A stretch of DNA of 64,000 nt from Aestuariivivens sediminicola (GCF_022662015.1 NZ_JAKMCM010000003.1:454408-518407), one strand, 5' to 3'. Shown: positions 46,927 through 55,022, counted from the stretch's first letter. Made by a program: numbers and translations. The notes: generated from the sequence alone by a model not told the origin.

Positions 46927-49035
46927 ATGAAAATATTTGACGATAAGCACATAAAGAATGTGGTCTTTGTTGGTGCACATAACAGTGGAAAGACCGCGTT
47001 ATGTGAAACCATGTTATTTGAGGCAGGTCTGATAAACAGACGCGGAACTATTGAGGATAAAAATACGGTATCTGATTATCACGAGGTAGAGCATGAGCGT
47101 CAAGCTTCAGTATTTGCAACACCAATACATACGGAATGGCGAAATTATAAGATCAATATTATAGATACGCCCGGTTTGGACGATTTTATAGGTGAAATTA
47201 TTTCATCCATCAGGGTGGGAGACACGATTGCCACCGTTATAAACGGTAGGCAAGGCGTAGAGGTTGGCACTGAAATTATCTGGAATTACTCCGATAAATA
47301 TAACAAGCCAACCTTATTTATTATAAACCAGATTGATCATCCGGATTGTCATTTCGACGATGCTTACAAAAGTATTAAAACCCTGGTGGGCAATAACGCG
47401 GTTCAAATCCAGTACCCTATAAAATTGGACGGAGCACAATGCATTATTGATGTTTTAAAAATGAAGTGCTACAAATTTGGTCCTGAAGGAGGGAAGCCTG
47501 AAAAATTAGCCATACCGGATCATGAAAAAGAGAGAGCAGAGGCCCTGCATAACGAACTTGTAGAAAAGGCTGCTGAGAACGATGAGGAGCTTATGGAATT
47601 GTATTTTGACAAAGGTACATTGAGTGAGGACGAAATGCGCCAGGGCATAAAAATTGGGATGCTGAACCATGACTTATTTCCGGTATTCTGTGTTTCTGCC
47701 TTGAAGGATATGGGTAGTGGTCGTCTTATGGGTTTTATAGATAATGTGGCCCCTGCTGCGGCCGATTTAAAGCCTCAACAAAGTCTGGAAGGGGATGAGA
47801 TTGTGCCTTCTGTGGATGCTCCAACTGCGCTATTTGTATTTAAAACATTGTACCAATCCAATTTGGGACAAATTACCTTTTTTAAGGTTAAATCCGGTGA
47901 AATTAATGTCAATGACAAATTGACCAATTCCAGAACAGGGGAGACTGAGGTTATTAACCAGTTATTTATTATGGATGGAAAAAACCGTCATCCTGTAGAC
48001 AAATTAACCGTTGGTGATATAGGCGCTACTTTGAAGTTGAAATCCACTGAAACAACGGATACCTTATACAGTGGAAATAAACCAATAACGGTAAAACCAA
48101 TTCAGTACCCCGATCCTAGGATTCATAAAGCTGTTTTGGTTGAGAACAAAGCAGATGATGAAAAGCTCAGCGAAGTATTGAGACGTATCCACAAGCAGGA
48201 CCCTACTGTTGTAATAAGCTATTCGAAGGAATCTAAGGAACTATTACTGGGGTGTCAGGGCGAACTCCATCTTGCCATTATTGATTGGATGCTCAAAAAC
48301 GAAAATAAAATAAGTGTTACCTATAACAAACCAAAAATTAAATATAGAGAAACCATTCAGCGTTCTTCAACAGCGAATTATCGACACAAGAAACAGTCGG
48401 GGGGATCGGGTCAGTTTGCGCAGGTACATCTTAAAATAGAACCCTGGTATGAGGGTATGCCGGAGCCTGAAGGATTTAATATCAGGGGTAAAGAAGAAGT
48501 GGATTTACCCTGGGGAGGTAAGCTGGTGTTTTACAACTGTATTGTTGGAGGTGTCATTGATTTACGTTATTTGCCCTCCATCATGAAAGGTATTATGGAA
48601 GTTATGGAGGAAGGACCGCTGACTGGGTCTTACATCAGGGATGTTCGCGTAATGGTTTATGATGGCAAGATGCATCCGGTTGATTCTAACGACATTTCTT
48701 TTAAAATAGCTGGGGCTCATGCCTTTAAGGAAGCCTTTTTAAATGCCAATCCGAAATTGCTGGAACCGACTAATGAGTTAACGGTGAAGGTACCGGAAGA
48801 TATGGTTGGTAATGTCATGACCGACCTGCAATCCAGACGTTCTATAATTCAGGGCTTTGATAATCTTGATAAATATCAAATTTTGAAATGTACCATTCCT
48901 GCCGCTGAATTATATGGGTATTCAACCGATTTAAGGTCGTTGACCCAGGGAAAGGCAACCTTTAGTTCGAAATTTTCGTCGTACCAATTGGTACCGAGTA
49001 ATATACAACAACAATTAGTAAAAGCAGAAGTGTAA
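46927..49035 (+). CDS. EF-G paralogue (translational GTPase family) lacking the catalytic His
   Basis: A 702-residue protein with the five-domain EF-G layout. G1 is GAHNSGKT (residues 16-23) and G4 is INQID (near 133-137). The G3 motif reads DTPGL, so the catalytic His of normal EF-G (DTPGH) is Leu84. Switch I is also changed: ERQASVF in place of ERGITIT. Domain IV is present (KQSGGSGQFAQVHLKIEPW near 488; SNDISFKIAGAHAFKEAF near 590). EF-G2-type paralogues in Bacteroides and mycobacteria share these features, and a Bacteroides one was reported to work without GTP hydrolysis. The housekeeping fusA is not in this window. Confidence 0.9.
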   Translation: MKIFDDKHIKNVVFVGAHNSGKTALCETMLFEAGLINRRGTIEDKNTVSDYHEVEHERQASVFATPIHTEWRNYKINIIDTPGLDDFIGEIISSIRVGDTIATVINGRQGVEVGTEIIWNYSDKYNKPTLFIINQIDHPDCHFDDAYKSIKTLVGNNAVQIQYPIKLDGAQCIIDVLKMKCYKFGPEGGKPEKLAIPDHEKERAEALHNELVEKAAENDEELMELYFDKGTLSEDEMRQGIKIGMLNHDLFPVFCVSALKDMGSGRLMGFIDNVAPAAADLKPQQSLEGDEIVPSVDAPTALFVFKTLYQSNLGQITFFKVKSGEINVNDKLTNSRTGETEVINQLFIMDGKNRHPVDKLTVGDIGATLKLKSTETTDTLYSGNKPITVKPIQYPDPRIHKAVLVENKADDEKLSEVLRRIHKQDPTVVISYSKESKELLLGCQGELHLAIIDWMLKNENKISVTYNKPKIKYRETIQRSSTANYRHKKQSGGSGQFAQVHLKIEPWYEGMPEPEGFNIRGKEEVDLPWGGKLVFYNCIVGGVIDLRYLPSIMKGIMEVMEEGPLTGSYIRDVRVMVYDGKMHPVDSNDISFKIAGAHAFKEAFLNANPKLLEPTNELTVKVPEDMVGNVMTDLQSRRSIIQGFDNLDKYQILKCTIPAAELYGYSTDLRSLTQGKATFSSKFSSYQLVPSNIQQQLVKAEV

Positions 49036-49050
49036 TTAAAAAGTAAAAGC

Positions 49051-49431
49051 ATGATAGTTAAAGCAAATTATTTAAGTGACCTCAAATTTAATTTGGACAC
49101 CTGGAAGAGAGAACTGCGTTTTCATTTTGATGAAATGGATACGTTTGAAGAAAAATTAGAAGAAATTGCAAGCCGTGAATATGACAAAAGAGCAACCATA
49201 ATGATTGAAAATTTCCAAAATAGAATCATGATTGAAAAAGCGGCGATTTCAAAATTAAAGCATCGCTGCAGAAATAAATTAGCCAATATTTACAAGGCAG
49301 ATTATAATGAAAACATTGATGGTCGTTTACAAGGAGAACAGAACATGCTTAAAGACGATATGCGTACTTATATCAAATTGCATTATGATTTGAAAGAGGA
49401 AATGATGGATTTCTTCAGACAATATCTTTAA
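49051..49431 (+). CDS. Small coiled-coil protein, unknown function
   Basis: A 126-residue protein, highly charged and helical. Heptad-like stretches run from about residue 15 to 70 (LDTWKRELRFHFDEMDTFEEK; KRATIMIENFQNRIMIEKAAI) and at the C-terminus (LKEEMMDFFRQYL). No membrane segment or Cys motif. It starts 15 bases after the EF-G paralogue, on the same strand, and is followed by a strong terminator, so the two are likely one transcript. Not recognised. Confidence 0.78.
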   Translation: MIVKANYLSDLKFNLDTWKRELRFHFDEMDTFEEKLEEIASREYDKRATIMIENFQNRIMIEKAAISKLKHRCRNKLANIYKADYNENIDGRLQGEQNMLKDDMRTYIKLHYDLKEEMMDFFRQYL

Positions 49432-49531
49432 TTAGTGTGTTTAACTATCTTATAATGTGTTAAATACAATTTAAAACAGGTAGTTTAAACCATTGGTCAG
49501 TCAATGAACTAGAACGGATGTATAATCCATT

Positions 49532-49560
49532 AAAAAAGGTCTTTATAGACCTTTTTTTTA
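49532..49560 (+). terminator. Intrinsic terminator after the EF-G paralogue unit
   Basis: An 11-bp stem AAAAAAGGTCT / AGACCTTTTTT with a TTAT loop, running into further T bases. It is about 100 bases after the stop of the gene at 49051. Confidence 0.85.
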
Positions 49561-49693
49561 TTTTATAGTGCATGTAAGATCAAATATTTGATTGACCGTT
49601 TAATAATAAATATTATATTTATATAGAATTTACCAATAGGGCCTGCTTCAAATTTTCGAAAATTAATCTAAAAATTTTGTGTAAATCGTGTCA

Positions 49694-49861
49694 ATGGAAA
49701 CCAAGAACATCACATCCCGCAAAAAGAAGCACGCTGATTTTCAGGATGCATACAGACGATCGTCTAATTTTATGTCGTACAGTAAGGAGGACTATAAATC
49801 TTTTAAATTGAAAGGTAACGGAGATTTAAAATATAAAAAATCAGATGAATCTGAGAAATAG
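49694..49861 (+). CDS. Small basic protein of 55 residues, unknown
   Basis: An ATG at 49694 opens a frame of 55 codons that begins METKNITSRKKKHADFQDAY and ends KKSDESEK. It is rich in Lys and Ser, hydrophilic and likely disordered. Codon use (AAA/AAG Lys, few rare codons) is like the neighbours, and the frame sits between a terminator and the structured repeats. I do not recognise it. Confidence 0.5.
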   Translation: METKNITSRKKKHADFQDAYRRSSNFMSYSKEDYKSFKLKGNGDLKYKKSDESEK

Positions 49862-49960
49862 TTCCGGAATCTGTAGGAGTGGAGCACATAAGGTCGTCGC
49901 CTTATAATAGTATTTTCTATTTTACATAATATAAATTATAATTCCCTTATTAAACAATTT

Positions 49961-50487
49961 ACGTATAGCTTCGCTATTTTACCATAATATCAGATATAGC
50001 AGCTTTAGCGCTATATCGGTCGATATTATGTAAAAGTAAATTGTGAATCTCAGATGGTTATTAAAGTTTTATAAACGCATCTATTCATACTGTACAAATT
50101 GCTCTTCTATTTGTATATAAAATCAAACTACAATCGTAATACGTATAGTTTCGCTATTTTACCATAATATCAGATATAGCAGCTTTAGCGCTATATCGGT
50201 CGATATTATGTAAAAGTAAATTGTGAATCTCAGATGGTTATTAAAGTTTTATAAACGCATCTATTCATTATTTGTGAATCTCGTCTCTGTTTGTACATAA
50301 AATCAGCTATAATCGTATTACATATAGCTTCGCTATTTTATCATAATATCAGATATAGTGGCTTTAGCGCTATATCGATAGATATTATGTAAAAAGAAAT
50401 TGTGAATATCAGATCGTGATAAAAGTTTTACAGACGCAACTATTAATAATATGCAAGTTGCTCTTCTATTTGTATATAAAATATCGT
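49961..50487. repeat. Three tandem 180-bp repeats, each with a long hairpin
   Basis: Units begin at 49961, 50141 and 50320 (periods 180 and 179). The first 128 bases of units 1 and 2 differ at one position only (49969/50149). Unit 3 differs from unit 1 at about 16 of 128. The remaining tail of about 50 bases is shared by units 1 and 3 (CTCTTCTATTTGTATATAAA) but differs in unit 2. Each unit carries a 59-base hairpin (49977-50035, 50157-50215, 50336-50394) with outer stem ATAATATC / GATATTAT and inner stem GATATAGC / GCTATATC. Confidence 0.9.
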
Positions 50488-50495
50488 AGGACTTA

Positions 50496-50526
50496 AATAC
50501 CTGCCTGCATCAGGCAGGCAGGTATT
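50496..50526. repeat. GC-rich palindrome (CCTGCCTGC type)
   Basis: A 13-bp perfect stem, AATACCTGCCTGC / GCAGGCAGGTATT, with a 5-base loop. It lies between the tandem repeats and the 3' end of the lipoprotein gene at 50593. It resembles short CCTGCC/GGCAGG palindromes dispersed in flavobacterial genomes. It may end minus-strand transcription or be a REP-type element. Confidence 0.7.
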
Positions 50527-50592
50527 GTAATTAACACAATTTTTGTTTGGTGTGATAGGTTCAGAAACCTCTGGTAATTCAGTATGTACTAT

Positions 50593-51753
50593 TTATTGAT
50601 TAATAGCCTTTAAATGCGCATAAACCGGGTGTCCCTGTATTTTCATTTCCACTGCCCTGTCAAAAATCTTAATCCCTTTTACGGCATTGAGTTTGCCATC
50701 CGGAGCAAAGGCTTTGACACCATATAGATCGCCGTTTTCGTTAACCGCTTTAACATGGATGATATTACCCGACCTGCTGATACCTTTGACGTCCAGCTTT
50801 GTCTGGTCTTCTGTTAAGGCCTTAACGTCGTAAATCGTACCATCCTTTCCAATAGCCTTAATTGGAGCATATTTATCCTCTGCTGATTTTTGCATTATTT
50901 TTACGGGTAACTCTGCTCCATCCACAAACGCTTTAATGTTCAGGAAACTATGTTCTTTCGAATCCTGGGTTGCCAGGACATCAAAAGTGTTGCCAGCCGC
51001 ATCAATAGCTTTTACATTCAGATTTTTACCCTCGGGCGTTATCGCCTGTATACGCCATGCAATCCGTTCAAAATCGCTCTGATATGGCCCTATCTCTACA
51101 TTTTTTTTAGGCAGTTTAAAATTATCTTCATTTTCAGACGGATGCATCGCCTTAACATGTGCAAAGATGCTATGGCTCCTTAAAGTCATCTCTCTTTCCT
51201 GGGAATTAATTTTTATGCCTTTTATATCATTAAGTTCTCCCGTTGGTGCAATGGCCTTAACCCCATAGAACTTACCTTTTTTGGTCAGGGCTTTCACAAT
51301 GACAATATTATCATATCTCGCTACGCCAATTATTTCCAGATCCTCTCCTTCCGGAGTTACAGCTTTCAGCTTGTAGGCCGTTCCTGTTTCGGTAATGGCC
51401 ACAACAGGCGTAAACTGATTTTTACTCACCAATATCTTCACCGGTAAGATATCACCGTTTACAAAAGCTTTGACGTCCATCAGGTTATCCTGATCGGAGT
51501 CTTGAATGGCCTTAACATCGTAACCATCTCCGGCATTATCGATCATTTTAATATCCAATGTCTGTCCGTTTGGTTGGATGGCTTTCACATTCCAATAAAT
51601 AGTCTCAAATTTTACAACATCTTCCGAAGTATCTTCCTTACTTGTTTTTTCTTTTGATGGGGCATTGTTACAGGCCACTATTAAAAACATAAAGCCAAGA
51701 ATAAACAAATTATGGATTGTTGTTTTAATAAAAAAATGGGTTGAAGTTTTCAT
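50593..51753 (-). CDS. Lipoprotein with duplicated VKA-repeat domains, unknown function
   Basis: A 386-residue lipoprotein; signal peptide with the lipid-anchored Cys near residue 28 (FLIVACNN). After an acidic linker, two copies of a domain of about 155 residues lie at 50-203 and 229-385. Each copy contains six or seven short beta units with the pattern VKAixxxGxxxD, for example VKAIQPNGQTLDIK and VKAIAPTGELNDIKGIKI. Each starts with a Trp (residues 54 and 233) and ends in an AHVKA/AHLKA segment. The fold is probably a beta-solenoid or propeller on the cell surface. I do not know a function. Two palindromes lie 54-97 bases upstream of its start. Confidence 0.85.
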   Translation of the reverse strand: MKTSTHFFIKTTIHNLFILGFMFLIVACNNAPSKEKTSKEDTSEDVVKFETIYWNVKAIQPNGQTLDIKMIDNAGDGYDVKAIQDSDQDNLMDVKAFVNGDILPVKILVSKNQFTPVVAITETGTAYKLKAVTPEGEDLEIIGVARYDNIVIVKALTKKGKFYGVKAIAPTGELNDIKGIKINSQEREMTLRSHSIFAHVKAMHPSENEDNFKLPKKNVEIGPYQSDFERIAWRIQAITPEGKNLNVKAIDAAGNTFDVLATQDSKEHSFLNIKAFVDGAELPVKIMQKSAEDKYAPIKAIGKDGTIYDVKALTEDQTKLDVKGISRSGNIIHVKAVNENGDLYGVKAFAPDGKLNAVKGIKIFDRAVEMKIQGHPVYAHLKAINQ

Positions 51754-52083
51754 TGTTACAGTAACTTTAAAATTACCTAAAGTTAAAAAAGGAGGATATT
51801 ATTTTTCATGACATTCGTCATGTAAAAGAGATCACAGGTTTCGTCTGTGAATACATTATAGAAGCCCTCATGAAACAAACGCATTGGCATTCACCCGGCT
51901 CAATACGCGATCTATTTTTTGGTTGTAAAAGATGGCTACAAGGCTGAGTGTTATTGGTGTTCAGTGCGTCATTTAATGATTCGGTCTATAGAATAGGTAT
52001 CATACGACTTCCTATCGCTAATACCCCGAGTTCTCGGAATCACGGGTAACGACAAACATCTCTACTTCTCGTAATTATGAGAC
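51754..52083. other. Intergenic region with two palindromes
   Basis: 330 bases with no coding signal on either strand. It contains the adjacent palindromes 51807-51822 and 51832-51850 near the lipoprotein start. The rest (51850-52083) shows nothing I can name. Confidence 0.6.
51807..51850. promoter_or_regulatory. Twin palindromes upstream of the VKA lipoprotein
   Basis: CATGAC-ATTC-GTCATG (51807-51822) and TCACAG-GTTTCGT-CTGTGA (51832-51850) are two hairpin-forming or operator-like palindromes. Both contain TTCGTC, at 51814 and 51840, 26 bases apart. Their position 54-97 bases before the minus-strand start suits a regulator binding site. The protein that would bind is unknown. Confidence 0.4.
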
Positions 52084-52611
52084 TTAATTCATTTTTGTAT
52101 CCCATCGCACCGCTAAAGTCCTTGGAAAAAAACATTTTGTTGCATCACAGGCCTGATAAACTAATTCGCCTTCCAAGAATGGTGCTATATCGAATCTGTT
52201 GGCCTTGGTAAACGCTATGTTAAGTTGTATTGAAAAATCATTTGAAATCACCATGAATTCACCATAGTGATCAAGGTGCCACGGTTTGGGCTCATACTTA
52301 TATACATATGATATCACAGTGAATTCCGGCGATGATTTGAGCTTGAAATTGGTCTTGATGAAGTTCTCATCGGCAACATTATCTGGCTGAATATGGTACC
52401 CCGAGTCTATTGTAAATGAAAACTTGAGTTCCAGTCCCCTATCATGCCTGGCTACAATACTGCTCCCATTACAGTTGACAAACTGTTTGAGTTTCGAATT
52501 GCTTATCGGCCGCTGTCTTTGCGCTTCTTCAGGTTTCTTATACTCTGTGCCACAGCTTAATATGAAGAGCACTAAAACAACTGCGATACAATTTTTAACG
52601 AAGTAATTCAT
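52084..52611 (-). CDS. Lipoprotein resembling the DsbD N-terminal domain
   Basis: About 175 residues from the ATG at 52611 (MNYFVKNCIAVVLVLFILSC, lipid-anchored Cys20); a start at 52647 would precede the signal. The C-terminal segment YQACDATKCFFPRTLAVRW, with Cys155 and Cys160, resembles the redox Cys pair of the DsbD alpha domain (C-x5-C in E. coli; here C-x4-C). ELKFSFTIDSGYHIQPDN also fits that Ig-like domain. The membrane and thioredoxin parts of DsbD are missing. It overlaps the upstream thioredoxin gene by 17 bases, so they are translated together and probably act as a pair. Confidence 0.78.
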   Translation of the reverse strand: MNYFVKNCIAVVLVLFILSCGTEYKKPEEAQRQRPISNSKLKQFVNCNGSSIVARHDRGLELKFSFTIDSGYHIQPDNVADENFIKTNFKLKSSPEFTVISYVYKYEPKPWHLDHYGEFMVISNDFSIQLNIAFTKANRFDIAPFLEGELVYQACDATKCFFPRTLAVRWDTKMN

Positions 52612-53191
52612 CGAGTTTCTGTTTAACATGTATGAGTTTGGAATCAAAATTCTTTGTATCCAGCAAACTCATAAATTGTATCTGACCCTGCTGATCTATA
52701 ATGATGTTCGAGGCTAACATAATTTCGTCTCGCGCCAATTCAGGCAGAACATCATGGGGTGCAAAACTGCCCGCTACTGCTCCATCCGTATCCAATACTA
52801 CCGGAAAGCTCAAGGCGTGTGGTTTTACCAATTTGTCTATTATTAATTTCTTCGATTCTTTTACATCAATAATTAAAACACCCACGCCCTTGTCTTTGTA
52901 GTCCTTATATAATTGTTCCAAATGCGGGGCTTCAGCATTACAGTATGGACACCAGGTTGTTGCGATATGAATCACCAATACTCTGCCACTGTAGTCGCCT
53001 AGACTAATTAATTCGTCTTCAATAGACATGAGCTTGAAATCAGGAGCTTTTATAAGATTCCGCTCAAAAGGCGTATCCGAAACCAGTGTGAGATTGTTGT
53101 TCTTTTCCTTACAGGATAATACGCTTAACACACATAAAGACAGGCTTAGAATCTGAAGGGAAATACGTTTAAAGTTTACATATGCTTTCAT
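52595..53191 (-). CDS. TlpA-like thioredoxin lipoprotein
   Basis: A 198-residue lipoprotein (VLSVLSC, lipid Cys27) with a thioredoxin-like fold of the TlpA/ResA/AhpC-TSA group. The active site is CPYC (Cys81, Cys84) in HIATTWCPYCNAEAPHLEQLY, and the cis-Pro region is LDTDGAVAGSFAPHDVLPE. It should work outside the inner membrane on disulfides. The DsbD-N-like gene overlaps its 3' end and is a natural redox partner. Confidence 0.88.
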   Translation of the reverse strand: MKAYVNFKRISLQILSLSLCVLSVLSCKEKNNNLTLVSDTPFERNLIKAPDFKLMSIEDELISLGDYSGRVLVIHIATTWCPYCNAEAPHLEQLYKDYKDKGVGVLIIDVKESKKLIIDKLVKPHALSFPVVLDTDGAVAGSFAPHDVLPELARDEIMLASNIIIDQQGQIQFMSLLDTKNFDSKLIHVKQKLDELLR

Positions 53192-53366
53192 GAGTCGATA
53201 AATTAGGATGACCTAATTTCTAACTCCAAGGGCGTGCCAAATATGTAATAAACAGAATATCAGTAGTTTAAATATAAACTAATGGCGAATTTAGTAACGA
53301 ATTATCGTAATATTATGATATTTCGTTCTTCATTCTACGAATTATAGTGAGTTTTTAAATAAGGTG

Positions 53367-54002
53367 TTACAGTGATGCCACCACCGTATTCGAAGGGTTT
53401 TCTTCTTTTAGTACAATATCTTTAACTGCAACGTGCATATCCCCTATTTTCTTAAGGCTAAGCATACCCTTATAGTTGATACGCTCCAGTTTTTTTCTAC
53501 AGCGTTCTGATATTGCCGTATCATCATCAAAGATGAAGGCATCGAAATCGTATTCCGGTTGCCCCGGTACCTTGATAACGGGAAGAATTTGCTTCATACC
53601 GCGTCTGCGAGGATAAGTAAGCGGTTCATAAGGTGCACCTGGGATGAAGGTATAAATCGTATACTGACCTTCGGCATTGGTTTTTACCCATGCCCTATGC
53701 TCAATGTATTTTTTCCCATTTGTCTTAAGGGTAATAAAATCGCCATCGGCATTCGGTTGGTAAATATATAAAATGACATCTTTTGCAGGGGTAATTCCGT
53801 CACTGTAATAAATGGTCCCGGTAATTTTTAACTTATTTTCCTGAGTTTCAAAACTCGGAATCGTATCGGTGCTGTTCAGATGAATTTCGGAATAATCATA
53901 AAGTGGACTCCGATTTTTATCGTTTATTGAAGCCTCTTGTGGAAACAAGAATTGAACACTCAAAAAACATGTAAAACAAATTAGGGCAGATAGATTTTTC
54001 AT
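53367..54002 (-). CDS. Exported protein related to intradiol dioxygenases, catalytic His lost
   Basis: A 211-residue protein with a signal peptide (ending FLFPQ). The core ITGTIYYSDGITPAKDVILYIYQPNADGDF ... HRAWVKTNAEGQYTIYTFIPGAPY matches the intradiol ring-cleavage dioxygenase/transthyretin-like fold. Related flavobacterial proteins have a HIHI-type metal-binding segment after the Pro-Gly strand; here that place reads MKQILPVIKV, with no His. It is therefore probably not an active dioxygenase. A C-terminal FIFDDDTAISERCRKKLE segment is like its relatives. It stands alone on the minus strand. Confidence 0.75.
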   Translation of the reverse strand: MKNLSALICFTCFLSVQFLFPQEASINDKNRSPLYDYSEIHLNSTDTIPSFETQENKLKITGTIYYSDGITPAKDVILYIYQPNADGDFITLKTNGKKYIEHRAWVKTNAEGQYTIYTFIPGAPYEPLTYPRRRGMKQILPVIKVPGQPEYDFDAFIFDDDTAISERCRKKLERINYKGMLSLKKIGDMHVAVKDIVLKEENPSNTVVASL

Positions 54003-54219
54003 GGTTTATACATATTGTATTCTTCCTTAAAACTATATAATACAATAGGTTAATACACAAAAAATCATATGAACTCATGAAATACACGATGAAATGAACA
54101 AATTAAAGCGGAGCGCAGAAACAAGCCGTTTCGTTCATCGGATAAATAGGTTTTTAAACTAGTCCCTAATTTTAATTATGGTCCTATTTATGTGTTAGGT
54201 CAGGACTAAAGAGTGTATC

Positions 54220-54774
54220 TTAAAGGTCCTTATCTTCTTTTGGTTTTACCATGCCACTGTACTGTATGGGAAAACGGTAAACACCATTTACCGACATTGT
54301 GGATTTTAAACTTGGAAAGATGTTGATATAGACCTGAAAAGACTCTTGATTTCCTTCGGCAGTAAAACTGATGCGATAGCTGCCATCCTTTTTTTGGTTC
54401 ACCTGATAATCTTTCATCAGGCTTTTTAGCTCTATGGCACCATCACCAGCATCATATCCACCGCGCATTTGACGTTCACCAAAATAAGGTAAATAGGAAT
54501 AAACACTGTCGTTATGAATGCGAAGATAATTGGGATTGCCTATCAAATTTATGTTACCTGGCGTATTACCGGGCTGCATCAGGCCTGAATTAAAGACTTG
54601 TTGTACGGCATTTGTAACCTGAGGATAGGCCATGTCGGAGTCAATTTCGTAGGCTTTGGATTGCACTATCGACTCCAAAACTTTGAGTTCCTCCACTGTA
54701 GCAACTGATTTTTTAGAGCCGCAGGAGACAATTAAAAAAATAGATAGAAAAGTTATGAGCTTAAGGGCTTTCAT
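54220..54774 (-). CDS. DUF4251 lipoprotein
   Basis: About 184 residues from the ATG at 54774 (MKALKLITFLSIFLIVSCGS, lipid-anchored Cys at 18); a start at 54807 would add 11 residues before the signal. The mature part contains NLIGNPNYLRIHNDSVYSYLPYFGERQMRGGYDAGDGAIEL, the hallmark of DUF4251, and ends in a beta-rich domain. Function unknown. Confidence 0.85.
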   Translation of the reverse strand: MKALKLITFLSIFLIVSCGSKKSVATVEELKVLESIVQSKAYEIDSDMAYPQVTNAVQQVFNSGLMQPGNTPGNINLIGNPNYLRIHNDSVYSYLPYFGERQMRGGYDAGDGAIELKSLMKDYQVNQKKDGSYRISFTAEGNQESFQVYINIFPSLKSTMSVNGVYRFPIQYSGMVKPKEDKDL

Positions 54775-55022
54775 GACACTTATTATATATAATACATTAG
54801 TTTTCACTAATTTACAAAATTAGAGCTTAAAATCATACTTCTATACCCTCTAATAAAGTGTCCAAGAACGATAAATTAACTCATCCATCAAATACATATT
54901 TTATAGATAAAGTGTATTCTACCAACAATTTACCGAAATAATGCGTCACCTGTCAATAAATTTTGCTTTCAAAAAGGCGCTTATCTAGTTTTAGAATACC
55001 AAATCTTTAAAACCTATTTATT

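Larger units (their letters stand above)
49862..50592. other. Convergent intergenic region with structured repeats
   Basis: 731 bases between the small plus-strand gene at 49694 and the end of the minus-strand lipoprotein gene. It contains three tandem repeat units (49961-50487) and a GC-rich palindrome (50496-50526). No open frame with coding character on either strand. Confidence 0.7.

Noticed and set aside
49961..50487. Tandem repeats as a CRISPR array
   Set aside because: The repeated core is 128 bases, far longer than CRISPR repeats; only three copies; tails are partly repeated; no cas genes in the window.
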